Assembly: GCA_958295875.1 (NCBI GenBank)
Contig: OY282379.1
Coordinates: 3,625,046-3,689,045, forward strand
Direction: 5' to 3'
Source of the DNA: an uncultured Pseudomonadales bacterium
Lineage (GTDB): Bacteria > Pseudomonadota > Gammaproteobacteria > Pseudomonadales > Azotimanducaceae
Length of the DNA: 64,000 nucleotides
Shown: piece by piece, positions 47,900 through 58,660 of the stretch
Layout: every line of letters starts with the position of its first letter
Position numbering within the stretch: the first letter of the stretch is position 1
Position numbers and translations under genes: made by a program
The notes under the pieces: generated by a model
Told to the model about the DNA's origin: nothing
Databases searched by the model: none
Seen by the model: only the letters and a program-made list of their open reading frames with translations

Positions 47900-48118
47900 C
47901 TATTGCGGGGGACTGCGGCGCGTATTCCGGCTGCCAGCGCGCCGCTTGCGGATGAAGCCGAAGTAAACGTAGGCGCCAACGAGGGCCATGGCGGCGAGCG
48001 TGGCGACGGTGCCGTAGGCCGGGTTCACCTGCAAGCCGAGGAACAAGGCGCCGCTCACCACCAAGTAGAGGCAGACGATGGCTGCCAAATGTGCGAGCAC
48101 TGTCAGCGCTTTACGCAT
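47900..48118 (-). CDS. Small two-helix membrane protein
   Basis: Hypothetical 72-residue membrane protein with two hydrophobic helices (about 5-29 and 36-55) and a basic C-terminus KRRAGSRNTRRS. No recognised family. It ends seven bases from the convergent SDR gene and starts 26 bases before the aminotransferase gene end on the same strand, so it could share that transcript. Confidence 0.6.
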   Translation of the reverse strand: MRKALTVLAHLAAIVCLYLVVSGALFLGLQVNPAYGTVATLAAMALVGAYVYFGFIRKRRAGSRNTRRSPPQ

Positions 48119-48143
48119 GCAATCACCCTTTCGCCATGCATCC

Positions 48144-49367
48144 TTAAGCAGCCTTGCCGCCAGCGGCGGCGCTCTGGCCCTCGATCAGTTGCCGTGTCAA
48201 CGCGCCGAGCCGCTCAAGCTCCGCGGCCGGCATCGTTGGGTCGAACGGCAGGCACAGCGCGCCGCTGAGCTGCTGCGCTCCTGGCGTCGGCGTGACGCCG
48301 TCATCCACGACTGCCATGCGGCAGCGCATCGCGTCAAAGCCTGCTTCGCGCAAGCCGCGGCGCAAACGCTCGCTGTCCGCGGCGTACACGGGAACCATCC
48401 AGTGGCCGTGCGGCGCCTCGCTTGCCGTAGGCGCAGTGGGCGAACACGACACATCCCCAAGGGCGTCGGAGAGCCGCCGCGCTGCGTTGCGGCGGCGCAC
48501 GAGCGGCGCTTGCCCTTCATCCAAGCGGCGTTCCAACAAGGCAAGCAACGCACCGCTTGGCCGCCGCCGAATGAAGCCGGCCAAGCGCCCGGCTGGCACG
48601 TTGCGGGTGGCTCGGTGGGTAAGTTGCTCCAAGTCTTGCCCGGCAAATGCCGCTAGGCTGTGAAGCGCACGGAACGCACGGGGATGCGCCAAGCACTGCA
48701 GAGCGCCCAAGACGAGCACGCGGCGGCAAAACTCGCCCGTTGGCTGCACCGGGTCGTGCTGGCTGAGTTCGCGCATCGCCGCCGCCAAGCGGGCATCCCG
48801 CACGAAAGCCAGCGCACCGCCGCAAGCGGTGGCGGTTTTCATCGGGCCAAACGAGAAGAGGGAGAGATCCGCTTCCGCATGGCCCCACCAGTCTGGCCCA
48901 GCATAGGCTTGCGCGCAGTCTTCCACCACGGCGATGCCGCGCCGCTTGGCCACCGCGAGCGTCGCCCGCAAGTCGTTGCGGGCACCGAACAAGTGCGCGC
49001 ACACCACGGCGCGGGTGTGCGGGCCGCAGCGCGCTTCAAGCTCGGCTGCATCCCAAGCGCCAGTGACCGGGTGGATGTCCAATGCCGTCACCGTCAACCC
49101 ATGCTGGCGCGCCAAGGCCGGCATGTCTGGCACGGTAAGGGCCGAGAAGATCACTTCATCGCCACGGCGCCAATGCTGCGCGCGCAGGAAGAGGTCAAAC
49201 GCCGAGCGCACTGTCAGGCAAGCCAGCGCTGGCCGCTCGGCGCCGGTGCGGCGCAAGAGCCGCTCTTCAACGGCCGCTTGGGCTGGCGGCGCCAAGCACG
49301 AGCGCAAAGCAAAACGCCAGTCCGCCCAGCTGAAGTCGAACCGTTTGCACGGCCACATGGCGCGCAT
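48144..49367 (-). CDS. DegT/DnrJ/EryC1/StrS-type aminotransferase
   Basis: PLP enzyme of the sugar aminotransferase (DegT/ArnB) fold, 407 aa. The cofactor lysine is in FSFGPMKTATACGGAL and the Asp that pairs with the pyridine nitrogen is in VVEDCAQAY; DVIFSAxTVPD-like DEVIFSALTVPDMPALARQHG follows the classical order. These enzymes aminate keto-sugars for lipopolysaccharide or antibiotics, but no sugar-nucleotide genes adjoin. Start ATG 49367 has GGGAG seven bases upstream; the longer frame would overlap larC. Confidence 0.82.
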   Translation of the reverse strand: MRAMWPCKRFDFSWADWRFALRSCLAPPAQAAVEERLLRRTGAERPALACLTVRSAFDLFLRAQHWRRGDEVIFSALTVPDMPALARQHGLTVTALDIHPVTGAWDAAELEARCGPHTRAVVCAHLFGARNDLRATLAVAKRRGIAVVEDCAQAYAGPDWWGHAEADLSLFSFGPMKTATACGGALAFVRDARLAAAMRELSQHDPVQPTGEFCRRVLVLGALQCLAHPRAFRALHSLAAFAGQDLEQLTHRATRNVPAGRLAGFIRRRPSGALLALLERRLDEGQAPLVRRRNAARRLSDALGDVSCSPTAPTASEAPHGHWMVPVYAADSERLRRGLREAGFDAMRCRMAVVDDGVTPTPGAQQLSGALCLPFDPTMPAAELERLGALTRQLIEGQSAAAGGKAA

Positions 49368-49475
49368 GATGGCACTCCCTCGCCGTCTTCCAAGCAACCC
49401 GCCCGGCACTGGCGCCCAAGCCCAGCACCGAGCGCGGGCCTCAAGCACGAGACAAGCATCAGTTAAGATGCCGCG

Positions 49476-50675
49476 ATGGTCAACGCGCTTCTGTACGACT
49501 GCTTCAGCGGCATCGCCGGCGACATGCACATCGGCGCGTTGGTGGACGTCGGCGTGCCGGCGGCGCACCTGCGCGCGGAACTCGACAAGCTCTCACTCGC
49601 CGCCGAGTTTGAGCTGCGGCTCGAACGCGACATCAAGATGGGCATCGCCGGCGTCAAGGCCACCGTGGTCGTGGATGACGCGGCGCCGAAACCGCATCGG
49701 CACCTGGCCGACATCGCACATATCATCCAAGCGGCTGGTTTTGACGCCGGCGTGGAGCGCCGCGCCATCGGCATGTTCCAAGCCCTCGCTGAAGCGGAAG
49801 CGCAAGTCCACGGCATCGACATCGAGGCCGTGCATTTCCATGAAGTGGGCGCCACGGACGCCATCGTGGACATCACCGCGGCCGCCATCGGCCTCGAATG
49901 CTTGGGCGTGGAGCGCGTCTGGTGCGGCGAGGTGGAAGTGGGCGGCGGCATGGTGCGTTGCGCGCATGGGCTGATGCCGGTGCCGGCGCCGGCCACAGCG
50001 GCGCTGCTGCGCGGGGCGCCGTGCCGCTTCGGCGGCGTCGCAGCCGAGGCGACCACGCCCACCGGCGCAGCCATCCTGAAGGGCGCTGTGGATGTGTTCG
50101 ACGCGCCGCGCGGCTTCATCCCATCCCGCATCGGCTACGGCGTGGGCCAAGCGGACTTCAAGATTCCCAATGTGTTGCGCGTGATGCAGGGGCAGATGGA
50201 AGCGCCGGCCGAGCGCTCCGCCTACAACGTGGAGACGAACGTGGAGGTGGAGTGCAACGTTGATGACATGAGCCCGGAAGCCTTCGGGCCACTGATTGAC
50301 GCGCTCATGGAAGCCGGCGCCAAGGACGTTTTCGTGGCGCCCGGCCTGATGAAGAAATCACGCCCTGGCCACCGCGTTTCGGTGCTGGCGCCGCCGGCGA
50401 AGCTGCCGGCCATTGCGGAGCGCTTGCTGCGCGGTTCCACAACCTTGGGTTTGCGCCGCCACGACGTGGAGAAATGGATGCTGCCGCGGGAGGCCGTCGA
50501 GTTCCCCAGTTCCTTCGGCGCCGTGCGGCTGAAGGTTGCCCACCTGCCCGGCGGCGCCAAGCGCTGGAAGGTGGAACACGACGACGTGGCGCGTCTCGCC
50601 AGCGAGCGCGGCGGCGACTATCTGGCCGTGAAGGCGGCGCTCGAACGCGAGGCGGCGGCATGGATGAACGGCTGA
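49476..50675 (+). CDS. larC: Nickel insertion protein LarC
   Basis: LarC, 399 aa, inserts nickel into the pyridinium dithiocarboxylate (SCS pincer) cofactor using CTP. The N-terminal part LLYDCFSGIAGDMHIGALVDVG and HFHEVGATDAIVDITAAA, and the C-terminal NVDDMSPEAFGPLIDALMEAGAKDVF, are present in one continuous frame; in Lactiplantibacillus the full protein needs a programmed frameshift, not needed here. It overlaps larB by 16 bases, so larC-larB are coupled. Acts in the cytoplasm. Confidence 0.9.
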   Translation: MVNALLYDCFSGIAGDMHIGALVDVGVPAAHLRAELDKLSLAAEFELRLERDIKMGIAGVKATVVVDDAAPKPHRHLADIAHIIQAAGFDAGVERRAIGMFQALAEAEAQVHGIDIEAVHFHEVGATDAIVDITAAAIGLECLGVERVWCGEVEVGGGMVRCAHGLMPVPAPATAALLRGAPCRFGGVAAEATTPTGAAILKGAVDVFDAPRGFIPSRIGYGVGQADFKIPNVLRVMQGQMEAPAERSAYNVETNVEVECNVDDMSPEAFGPLIDALMEAGAKDVFVAPGLMKKSRPGHRVSVLAPPAKLPAIAERLLRGSTTLGLRRHDVEKWMLPREAVEFPSSFGAVRLKVAHLPGGAKRWKVEHDDVARLASERGGDYLAVKAALEREAAAWMNG

Positions 50676-51412
50676 CGCAGCTCACCGACATCCTCGCCGC
50701 CTTCAAGGCCGGCGAAGCGCCGTTGGAGCTCGCCTTGCAGCGCATCGACGCCTGCTACTTCGAGGCCGCCGGCGACGTCACCACAGACCATGATCGCCGC
50801 CGCCGCACCGGCGCCGCCGAGGTCATCTACGGCGAACACAAGACGCCGGAGCAAATCCTCACGTCTCTCCAAGCCCTGCGCGAACGCGGCGAGGACGTGC
50901 TGGCGACCCGCGTGGCGCCGGAGAAGTACGCCGCCATCAAGGAGCAAGCCGCCGACGCCGAGTACCATCCCGTGGCCCGCGCCATCACCTTGCGCCAGCG
51001 CGAGGCTCCGGCCGCCGATACCCGCATCGCCGTAGTCACCGCCGGCACCTCGGATGCGGCGGTGGCCGAGGAAGCGGCAGTCACCTGCGAGTTCTTCGGC
51101 AACCCCGTGACGCGCATCAACGACGTGGGCGTGGCCGGCATCCATCGCCTGTTGGCGCGGGTGGAAGACTTGCGCGCCGCCAAGGTTTCGATCGTGGTGG
51201 CCGGGATGGAGGGCGCGCTGCCCAGCGTCGTCGGCGGGCTCATCGACAAGCCCGTGATCGCCGTGCCGACGAGCGTGGGCTACGGCGCCGCGTTCGGCGG
51301 CCTCGCGGCATTGCTCGGCATGCTCAATAGCTGCGCATCCGGCGTTTGCGTGGTGAACATCGACAATGGTTTCGGGGCGGGTTTCTTGGCGAGCCGGATC
51401 AATCGCTTGTGA
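50660..51412 (+). CDS. larB: Nicotinate mononucleotide carboxylase LarB
   Basis: LarB, 250 aa, carboxylates and hydrolyses nicotinic acid adenine dinucleotide in the first step of pincer-cofactor synthesis. The PurE-like C-terminal domain shows AVVTAGTSDAAVAEEAAV, VVAGMEGALPSVVGG and IAVPTSVGYGAAFGGLAAL. N-terminal helical domain begins MDERLTQLTDILAAF. It starts inside the 3' end of larC and is followed by larE 51 bases after its stop. Confidence 0.88.
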   Translation: MDERLTQLTDILAAFKAGEAPLELALQRIDACYFEAAGDVTTDHDRRRRTGAAEVIYGEHKTPEQILTSLQALRERGEDVLATRVAPEKYAAIKEQAADAEYHPVARAITLRQREAPAADTRIAVVTAGTSDAAVAEEAAVTCEFFGNPVTRINDVGVAGIHRLLARVEDLRAAKVSIVVAGMEGALPSVVGGLIDKPVIAVPTSVGYGAAFGGLAALLGMLNSCASGVCVVNIDNGFGAGFLASRINRL

Positions 51413-51463
51413 TTGCCGCCGCCCGCTCACCCATCACCCCGCGTTGCCCTTAACATAGGCACC

Positions 51464-52273
51464 ATGAACGTCGAGACGCAGGCGCAGTACGACGCCTTGA
51501 AATCCTTCATCGGCGGCTTCGACTCTGCCGTGGTCGCCTACTCTGGCGGCGTGGATTCGTCGCTGGTGGCATACGTTGCCGCGCAGACCCTTGGCGCCAA
51601 GGCGCTTGCGGTGACCTCTGGTTCCGCCAGCCTGAAGCGCAGCGACTTAGACCTCTCGCAGACGCTGGCGGAGCAATGGGGCATGGCGCACCGCGTCATC
51701 GTCACCGATGAGTTGGACAACCCCAACTACCGGGCCAATCCAGTCAACCGCTGCTTCTTCTGCAAGTCATCCCTTTACGACCAGCTGGACGGCATCGCCC
51801 GCACGGAAGGCTTCCAAGTGGTCTTCAACGGCACCAACGTAGACGACTTGGGGGATCATCGCCCCGGCCTCGTCGCCGCCACGGAGCATGGCGTGCGCGC
51901 GCCGCTGGCGGAAACGGGCCTGCGCAAGGCCGATGTGCGCGCGTTGGCCACCGCCTTGGGGCTAGATAACGCCGCCAAGCCGCAATCCGCCTGCCTTTCG
52001 AGCCGCGTCCCCTACGGCACGGCCATCGACGCTGGCCTGCTGCTGCAGATCGAACGCGCCGAGTCTGCCCTGCTCGCGTTGGGCTTTTCCCAATTCCGCG
52101 TGCGCCACCACGGCGAAGTGGCGCGGTTGGAGGTGATGCCAGACGAGTTCGAGGCCGCCCTGGCCAAGCGGGATGCCCTCGTGGAGCGCGTCAAAGCCTG
52201 CGGCTATCGGTTCGTGGCGCTCGATCTCGCCGGGTTCAAGTCTGGCTCGCTGAACCCCACGTCGCCGCGCTGA
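51464..52273 (+). CDS. larE: Pincer-cofactor sulfur transferase LarE
   Basis: LarE, 269 aa, an ATP-pyrophosphatase that adds sulfur to the LarB product. The PP-loop YSGGVDSSL is at residues 26-34 and Cys177 in KPQSACLSSRVPYG aligns in position and context with the sacrificial Cys176 of Lactiplantibacillus LarE; Cys97 and Cys100 (NRCFFC) are additional. This suggests the single-cysteine or cluster-assisted sulfur donation. With larC and larB it supplies the cofactor for LarA or related enzymes; larA is not seen here. Confidence 0.9.
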   Translation: MNVETQAQYDALKSFIGGFDSAVVAYSGGVDSSLVAYVAAQTLGAKALAVTSGSASLKRSDLDLSQTLAEQWGMAHRVIVTDELDNPNYRANPVNRCFFCKSSLYDQLDGIARTEGFQVVFNGTNVDDLGDHRPGLVAATEHGVRAPLAETGLRKADVRALATALGLDNAAKPQSACLSSRVPYGTAIDAGLLLQIERAESALLALGFSQFRVRHHGEVARLEVMPDEFEAALAKRDALVERVKACGYRFVALDLAGFKSGSLNPTSPR

Positions 52274-52332
52274 AGCCGCGCCCACAGCGGCGCCCCGCGG
52301 AGCCCCCACGGTGGTCGACGGTGGTCAACGGA

Positions 52333-54072
52333 TCATCGGGGCGTTCTGATGCGCTCCACCAACGCCCGCGTCTCCGCCGGCGGCGGCTTCGTCGCCGTGC
52401 TCACCGCGATGGCGACGGCGAAGTTCAACATGGCACCCACCGCGCCGATGCCTTCCGGCGAGATGCCAAACAGCCAGTTCTCCTTCACGTTGCCGCCCAA
52501 TGGCTGCATGTGGAACTTGAAGTACGCGATGTAGCCCACGGTGAAGACGAGCCCCGTCAACATGCCGGCAATGGCGCCTTCGCGGTTCATGCGGGCGGCA
52601 AAGATGCCGAGCAGGATCACCGGAAACAGCGATGCCGCGGCGATGCCGAATGCGAACGCCACCACCTGCGCCACGAAGCCCGGCGGGTTGTAGCCTAGGT
52701 AGCCGGCGAGCAGCACCGCCACCGCAGCGCTGATGCGCCCGATGGTTAGCTCCTGACGTTCCGAGATGCCTCGCGCCACCCAACTCTTCACGATGTCGTG
52801 CGACACCGCCGCCGAAATCACGAGCAACAGCCCCGCCGCGGTGGAGAGCGCCGCGGCAATGCCGCCGGCGGCCACCAGCGCCACCACCCAATCCGGCAGG
52901 CCGGCGATCTCTGGGTTGGCCAGCACGATGATGTCCTGGTCCACGGTTAGTTCATTGCCCTGCCAACCCATGGATTCCGCGCGCTCTGCAAACGCCGGGT
53001 TGGCATCGTTGTAATACTGAATGCGGCCGTCGCCGTTCAAGTCCTCCACGGCCAACAGACCCGTGTCTTCCCACGTGCGGAACCACTGCGGGCGCTCGGC
53101 ATAGGCGAGATTGCCGTCCACCGCGCCCACCGGGCCGCTCTGAATGGTGGCGGTGAGGTTGAGGCGCGCGAGGGCCCCCACCGCCGGCGCTGTGGTGTAG
53201 AGGATGGCGATGAAGAGCAGCGCATAGCCAGCCGAGGTGCGCGCGTCCCGGACACGCGGCACGGTGAAGAACCGCACCAGCACATGCGGCAGCCCGGCGG
53301 TGCCGATCATCAACGCCAAGGTGATGAAGAACACATCGACGGGGCTCTTGGAGCCGCTTGTGTACTCGGCGAAGCCCAAGTCCGTCACTACCCGGTCCAG
53401 CTTGGCGAGCAGGCTCTCGCCCCCTCCTGCGCCGCTGCCGAAGGCCAGTTGCGGCACCGCGACGCCCGTCACTTGCAGGGAAATGAACACTGCCGGCACG
53501 GTGTAGGCGAAGATGAGCACGCAATACTGCGCCACTTGGGTGTAGGTGATGCCCTTCATGCCGCCCAGCACGGCGTAGAAGAACACCACGCCCATGCCCA
53601 CCAACAGGCCGGTCGCCACGTCCACGCCGAGGAAACGCGAGAAGACGATGCCCACGCCGCGCATCTGCCCCGCCACATAGGTGAACGAAATGATGATGAG
53701 GCATGCCACCGCCACCACCCGCGCCGTCTGCGAGTAGTACCGATCGCCAATGAACTCTGGGATGGTGAACTTGCCAAACTTGCGCAGATACGGCGCCAGC
53801 AACAGGGCGAGGAGGACATAGCCCCCCGTCCAACCCATCAAATAGACGGAGCCGTCATAGCCGAGGAACGCGATGAGCCCCGCCATCGAAATGAAGGAAG
53901 CTGCGGACATCCAATCCGCCGCCGTCGCCATGCCGTTCGCCACCGGGTGGACGTGCTTGCCGGCAACGTAGAAATCCCCAGTGGTGCGCGCCTTGGACCA
54001 GAACGCGATGCCGATGTAGAGGGCGAAGGTGGCGCCGACGACGATGTAGGTGAGCGTCGCCAGGGTCATCAA
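52333..54072 (-). CDS. Sodium:solute symporter (VC_2705 subfamily)
   Basis: SSS-family sodium symporter, 579 aa, of the VC_2705 group, likely carrying acetate or another short organic acid. About 13 membrane helices are visible, with the SSS core AADWMSAASFISMAGLIAFLGYDG. A soluble loop of about 85 residues (near 305-390) bears the EF-hand-like DLNGDGRIQYYND, seen in this subgroup. Its ATG overlaps the 3' end of the DUF4212 gene, as expected for this conserved pair. Confidence 0.85.
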   Translation of the reverse strand: MMTLATLTYIVVGATFALYIGIAFWSKARTTGDFYVAGKHVHPVANGMATAADWMSAASFISMAGLIAFLGYDGSVYLMGWTGGYVLLALLLAPYLRKFGKFTIPEFIGDRYYSQTARVVAVACLIIISFTYVAGQMRGVGIVFSRFLGVDVATGLLVGMGVVFFYAVLGGMKGITYTQVAQYCVLIFAYTVPAVFISLQVTGVAVPQLAFGSGAGGGESLLAKLDRVVTDLGFAEYTSGSKSPVDVFFITLALMIGTAGLPHVLVRFFTVPRVRDARTSAGYALLFIAILYTTAPAVGALARLNLTATIQSGPVGAVDGNLAYAERPQWFRTWEDTGLLAVEDLNGDGRIQYYNDANPAFAERAESMGWQGNELTVDQDIIVLANPEIAGLPDWVVALVAAGGIAAALSTAAGLLLVISAAVSHDIVKSWVARGISERQELTIGRISAAVAVLLAGYLGYNPPGFVAQVVAFAFGIAAASLFPVILLGIFAARMNREGAIAGMLTGLVFTVGYIAYFKFHMQPLGGNVKENWLFGISPEGIGAVGAMLNFAVAIAVSTATKPPPAETRALVERIRTPR

Positions 54073-54344
54073 TCTTCCTCATCCACGCCGTGCTTGCGGT
54101 CAATCTTCCCCATGCGCCATGCGTAGAAGAAGATGAGCGCGACAAAGACGTAGATGCTGCCCTGCTGGGCGAACCAGAAGCCGAGCTCGAAGCCGCCGAT
54201 GCGCACTTGGTTCAGCACGTCCACCAGCAGGATGCCGCAACCGAAGGAGACGGCGAACCAGACCACTAGGCAGCAGCCCGCGAGCCGCAGGTTGTCGCGC
54301 CAGTATCCGCGCCGTTGTTGGGCGCGTTCTTCCGGTTCCGTCAC
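54069..54344 (-). CDS. DUF4212 symporter-associated membrane protein
   Basis: Small membrane protein, 91 aa, of the DUF4212 family, always found before VC_2705-type symporters. It has two helices (LAGCCLVVWFAVSFGCGILLV; IYVFVALIFFYAW) and the motif WFAQQGSIYVFVALIFFYAW. I choose the GTG at 54344 (VTEPEERAQQRRGYWRDN), which matches the family start; the frame continues upstream through a low-complexity pyrimidine-rich tract with no homology. It overlaps the symporter gene by four bases. Confidence 0.8.
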   Translation of the reverse strand: MTEPEERAQQRRGYWRDNLRLAGCCLVVWFAVSFGCGILLVDVLNQVRIGGFELGFWFAQQGSIYVFVALIFFYAWRMGKIDRKHGVDEED

Positions 54345-54350
54345 GTTGCT

Positions 54351-54479
54351 GCGCTTCCTGTGTTCTTCACGCTGCGCTTCCTCACTCTTCCGCCCGTCAC
54401 GCTGCCCCTCGTCCCCACGCTGTCCGCCGTTCCTGACGCTCCACGCTGCTCCCTCACGCTCACCCCTTCTTTCCCGCTT
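54351..54479. repeat. Pyrimidine-rich tract with CACGCTG repeats
   Basis: A low-complexity stretch on the + strand dominated by C and T with at least five irregular copies of CACGCTG or CACGCT. It covers the leader of the DUF4212 gene and the last codons of msrQ. Spacing is irregular, so it is not a clean tandem array. Confidence 0.55.
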
Positions 54480-55107
54480 TCCCGACGGCGGCGCGGCGAC
54501 GCAGCGCGATTCTAGCGACCCGCTCCCCAAGCAGCACGATCAGCAAGGCACCATACAACGCCGCTTCGCCATAGCCGCCCTTGGACAGCCACAACAAGTG
54601 TACGCAGGCGAGCGCGCCGATGGCATAGACCAGCCGATGCAGGCGCCGCCAATTGCTTCCCAAGCGCCGCTGCCAGCCCCGCGTGGAGGTGACGGCCAGC
54701 GGCACGAGACAGAGCAGGCCGGCGATGCCCACGGTGATGTACGGCCGCTCGATGAAGTCCTCCAGCACGCCGCGCAAGCTCAGCCCCGCCAACAACGCCA
54801 AATACGCCGCGAAGTGCGTGAGCGCATAGGCGAAAGCGAACAGGCCGCAGACGCGACGGTAGCGCACGAGGCGCGGGCGCTTGAACAGACGCGCCGCCGG
54901 CGACACCGCGAGCGTCAGCATCAGCATCCGAATGGCCCATTCGCCAAGGTAGCGGGTGACGGCTTCGCCAGCGTCCGCGCCGAAGGCGGCGCCGGGCGAT
55001 TGGAGTTCAAGCCAAAAGTCGTGGGCGAGCAGGGCAAAGGGCGTGGCCAAGGCGACGAAGAGCGCCGGCCGCGCCCAATCCACCCGGCGTGTCCGAACCG
55101 GGTTCAC
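54460..55107 (-). CDS. msrQ: Protein-methionine-sulfoxide reductase haem subunit MsrQ
   Basis: MsrQ (YedZ), 215 aa, the inner-membrane b-type haem subunit that passes electrons from quinones to MsrP. Six membrane helices are visible, with the family segments GEWAIRMLMLTLAVSPAARL, RRVCGLFAFAYALTHF and GSNWRRLHRLVYAIGALACVHLLW containing haem His residues. It lies 122 bases downstream of msrP on the same strand. The 3' end reads into a pyrimidine-rich tract. Confidence 0.88.
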   Translation of the reverse strand: MNPVRTRRVDWARPALFVALATPFALLAHDFWLELQSPGAAFGADAGEAVTRYLGEWAIRMLMLTLAVSPAARLFKRPRLVRYRRVCGLFAFAYALTHFAAYLALLAGLSLRGVLEDFIERPYITVGIAGLLCLVPLAVTSTRGWQRRLGSNWRRLHRLVYAIGALACVHLLWLSKGGYGEAALYGALLIVLLGERVARIALRRRAAVGKAGKKG

Positions 55108-55229
55108 GTTCGGGCGGCCTCTGCGCCCCGCGCCCCGCCATGTGGGGGACGGCGAAAGAGCGCCCCGTCACGGCGACAAGGCGAGGCGTCCGCCACCAAA
55201 GCTCCGCGTCCCACCCGGCCAGCGGGCGC

Positions 55230-56165
55230 TCAGAAGTGCTTGCGCAAGTCCATCCCGGCGTAGAGGGGCGCCACTTCCTCGTAGCCATTGAATGGTTTGG
55301 TGTCGATGCGGTTGGGCGCGAACAGGCTGCTCGGCAACCGCCGCTCCGTTTTCTGGCTCCAGCGCGGATGATCCACCGCAGGATTGACGTTGGCATAGAA
55401 GCCGTATTCGCGCGCCTGCAGCAAGTTCCAAGTGGTGGGCGGCTGGCGGCGCGTGAGCCGAATGCCGACGATGGACTTGATGCTCTTGAAGCCATACTTC
55501 CAAGGCACCACCAACCGCAGCGGGGCGCCATTCTGATTCGGCAGCACCTTGCCGTACATGCCCACGGCGAAGATGGCTAGCGGGTGGTATGCCTCGTCCA
55601 AGCGCAGGCCCTCCACATAGGGCCAATCGATGCTGGAGAAGAACGAACGCTGGCCGCGCATCTCGCTTGGCCGCACCAGCGTCTCGAAGGCAACGTACTT
55701 GGCGGCGCCTGTGGGCTCGAAGCGCTCGATGAGTTTCTTCACCGGGAAGCCGATCCACGGGATGACCATCGACCAAGCCTCAACGCAGCGCAGGCGATAG
55801 ATGCGCTCCTCAAGGTCGATGCCGCCCAGCAGGTCTTCAATGCCGATCTTGCCGGGCTTCGCCACCTCGCCAGACACCTCCACCGTCCACGGATCCACCG
55901 TCATTTCGTGGGCATGCCGCGCTGGGTCGTCCTTGTCGGAGCCGAATTCGTAGAAATTGTTGTAGGCCGAAGCGTATTCGAAGGGGGTTTCCGCCTCGTC
56001 GGCGATGGGCGCGCCCGGTGCGAAACCCCGCTGGCCCAGCCAATCCTGCGACAGCGCATGGCTTGGCCACGCCGCAAGCCCGGCAACGCCGGCGCCGAGC
56101 ACCGCGCGACGCGACAGCCACGCAGATTCCGGCGTGATTTCGTATGAACGTATCCGCTCAGCCAT
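55230..56165 (-). CDS. msrP: Protein-methionine-sulfoxide reductase catalytic subunit MsrP
   Basis: Periplasmic molybdoenzyme, 311 aa, that repairs oxidised methionines in envelope proteins. A Tat signal [16 protein letters not shown] is at residues 18-33 and the Mo ligand Cys127 is in [33 protein letters not shown] is a typical sulfite-oxidase-fold segment. Followed by msrQ, giving the full two-component repair system. ATG at 56165 preferred over an upstream one because it opens the Tat signal. Confidence 0.9.
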   Translation of the reverse strand: MAERIRSYEITPESAWLSRRAVLGAGVAGLAAWPSHALSQDWLGQRGFAPGAPIADEAETPFEYASAYNNFYEFGSDKDDPARHAHEMTVDPWTVEVSGEVAKPGKIGIEDLLGGIDLEERIYRLRCVEAWSMVIPWIGFPVKKLIERFEPTGAAKYVAFETLVRPSEMRGQRSFFSSIDWPYVEGLRLDEAYHPLAIFAVGMYGKVLPNQNGAPLRLVVPWKYGFKSIKSIVGIRLTRRQPPTTWNLLQAREYGFYANVNPAVDHPRWSQKTERRLPSSLFAPNRIDTKPFNGYEEVAPLYAGMDLRKHF

Positions 56166-57045
56166 CTTCTTCCACCGCGCTGTCGCCACTGCCACGACGC
56201 GCCTTGTTCCAAAAGTAATGCGCCGGGCCGGACAGCGCGTAGGCAGCGAAGATCACGAGGAGCACCCGAGGTGGGTCTGCCACGACGATGGCGAAGCCAA
56301 GCGCCACGGCCACCAGCGTCACGAACGGCACGCGATCGCGGAAATTGATTACCTTGAGCGAGAAGTACTTGAAGTTCGACACCATGAGCAGCCCGGTGGC
56401 CAAGGCCACCACAGCAATGCCAGCCCGCGCCGCGATGTTCGGATCCGCGCCGGCCGCTTCGCTCCAAACCCATGTCGTGCTCGCCACCAGCCCGGCGGCG
56501 GCCGGGCTCGGCAGCCCCATGAACGCCGAATGATCCTCGCTGGCCGCGGCATTGAAGCGCGCGAGCCGCAACGCCGCGCACGCCATGTACACGAACGTGA
56601 CCACCCAGCCCACTTGGCCAAGGCCGGAAAGCGCCCAAGAGAAAGTGACCAGCGCCGGCGCCACGCCAAACGCCACCATGTCTGACAAGCTGTCGTATTG
56701 AGCGCCGAAGGCGCTCTCGGAACTCGTCAACCGCGCTACCCGGCCATCCGCGGCGTCGAGGAACATCGCCACATAGACAGCCACGCCGGCGGCGACGTAG
56801 CGCCCATTCATGGCGGCGACGATGGCGTAGAAGCCGGCGAACATGGCGCCGGTGGTGATGAGGTTGGGCAGCAACGCGATGCCGCGGCGGTAGCGGTCGC
56901 GCGGGGCGCGGCGCAGCTCGTCCACGGCCCGCAAGCGCAGCCGAGCGGGCCCGCCGGCGACGTTCGCCTTATCTTCGCGACGCTTCACAGCCCAATCACA
57001 AACCGGCGCGCCCGTCCGGGCAATGCCAATGGCGACTGCGCTCAT
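56158..57045 (-). CDS. pssA: CDP-diacylglycerol-serine O-phosphatidyltransferase
   Basis: Membrane CDP-alcohol phosphatidyltransferase, 295 aa from the ATG at 57045, making phosphatidylserine, the precursor of phosphatidylethanolamine. The catalytic motif [20 protein letters not shown] plus [11 protein letters not shown] is complete, with [20 protein letters not shown] before it. The true start may be a downstream GTG (VKRREDK). It follows ilvC by 17 bases, the common gammaproteobacterial ilv-pssA order, and ends inside msrP leader sequence. Confidence 0.88.
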   Translation of the reverse strand: MSAVAIGIARTGAPVCDWAVKRREDKANVAGGPARLRLRAVDELRRAPRDRYRRGIALLPNLITTGAMFAGFYAIVAAMNGRYVAAGVAVYVAMFLDAADGRVARLTSSESAFGAQYDSLSDMVAFGVAPALVTFSWALSGLGQVGWVVTFVYMACAALRLARFNAAASEDHSAFMGLPSPAAAGLVASTTWVWSEAAGADPNIAARAGIAVVALATGLLMVSNFKYFSLKVINFRDRVPFVTLVAVALGFAIVVADPPRVLLVIFAAYALSGPAHYFWNKARRGSGDSAVEEDG

Positions 57046-57062
57046 CCGCTCCCATGTTCGTG

Positions 57063-58656
<1,594 letters not shown>

Positions 58657-58660
<4 letters not shown>

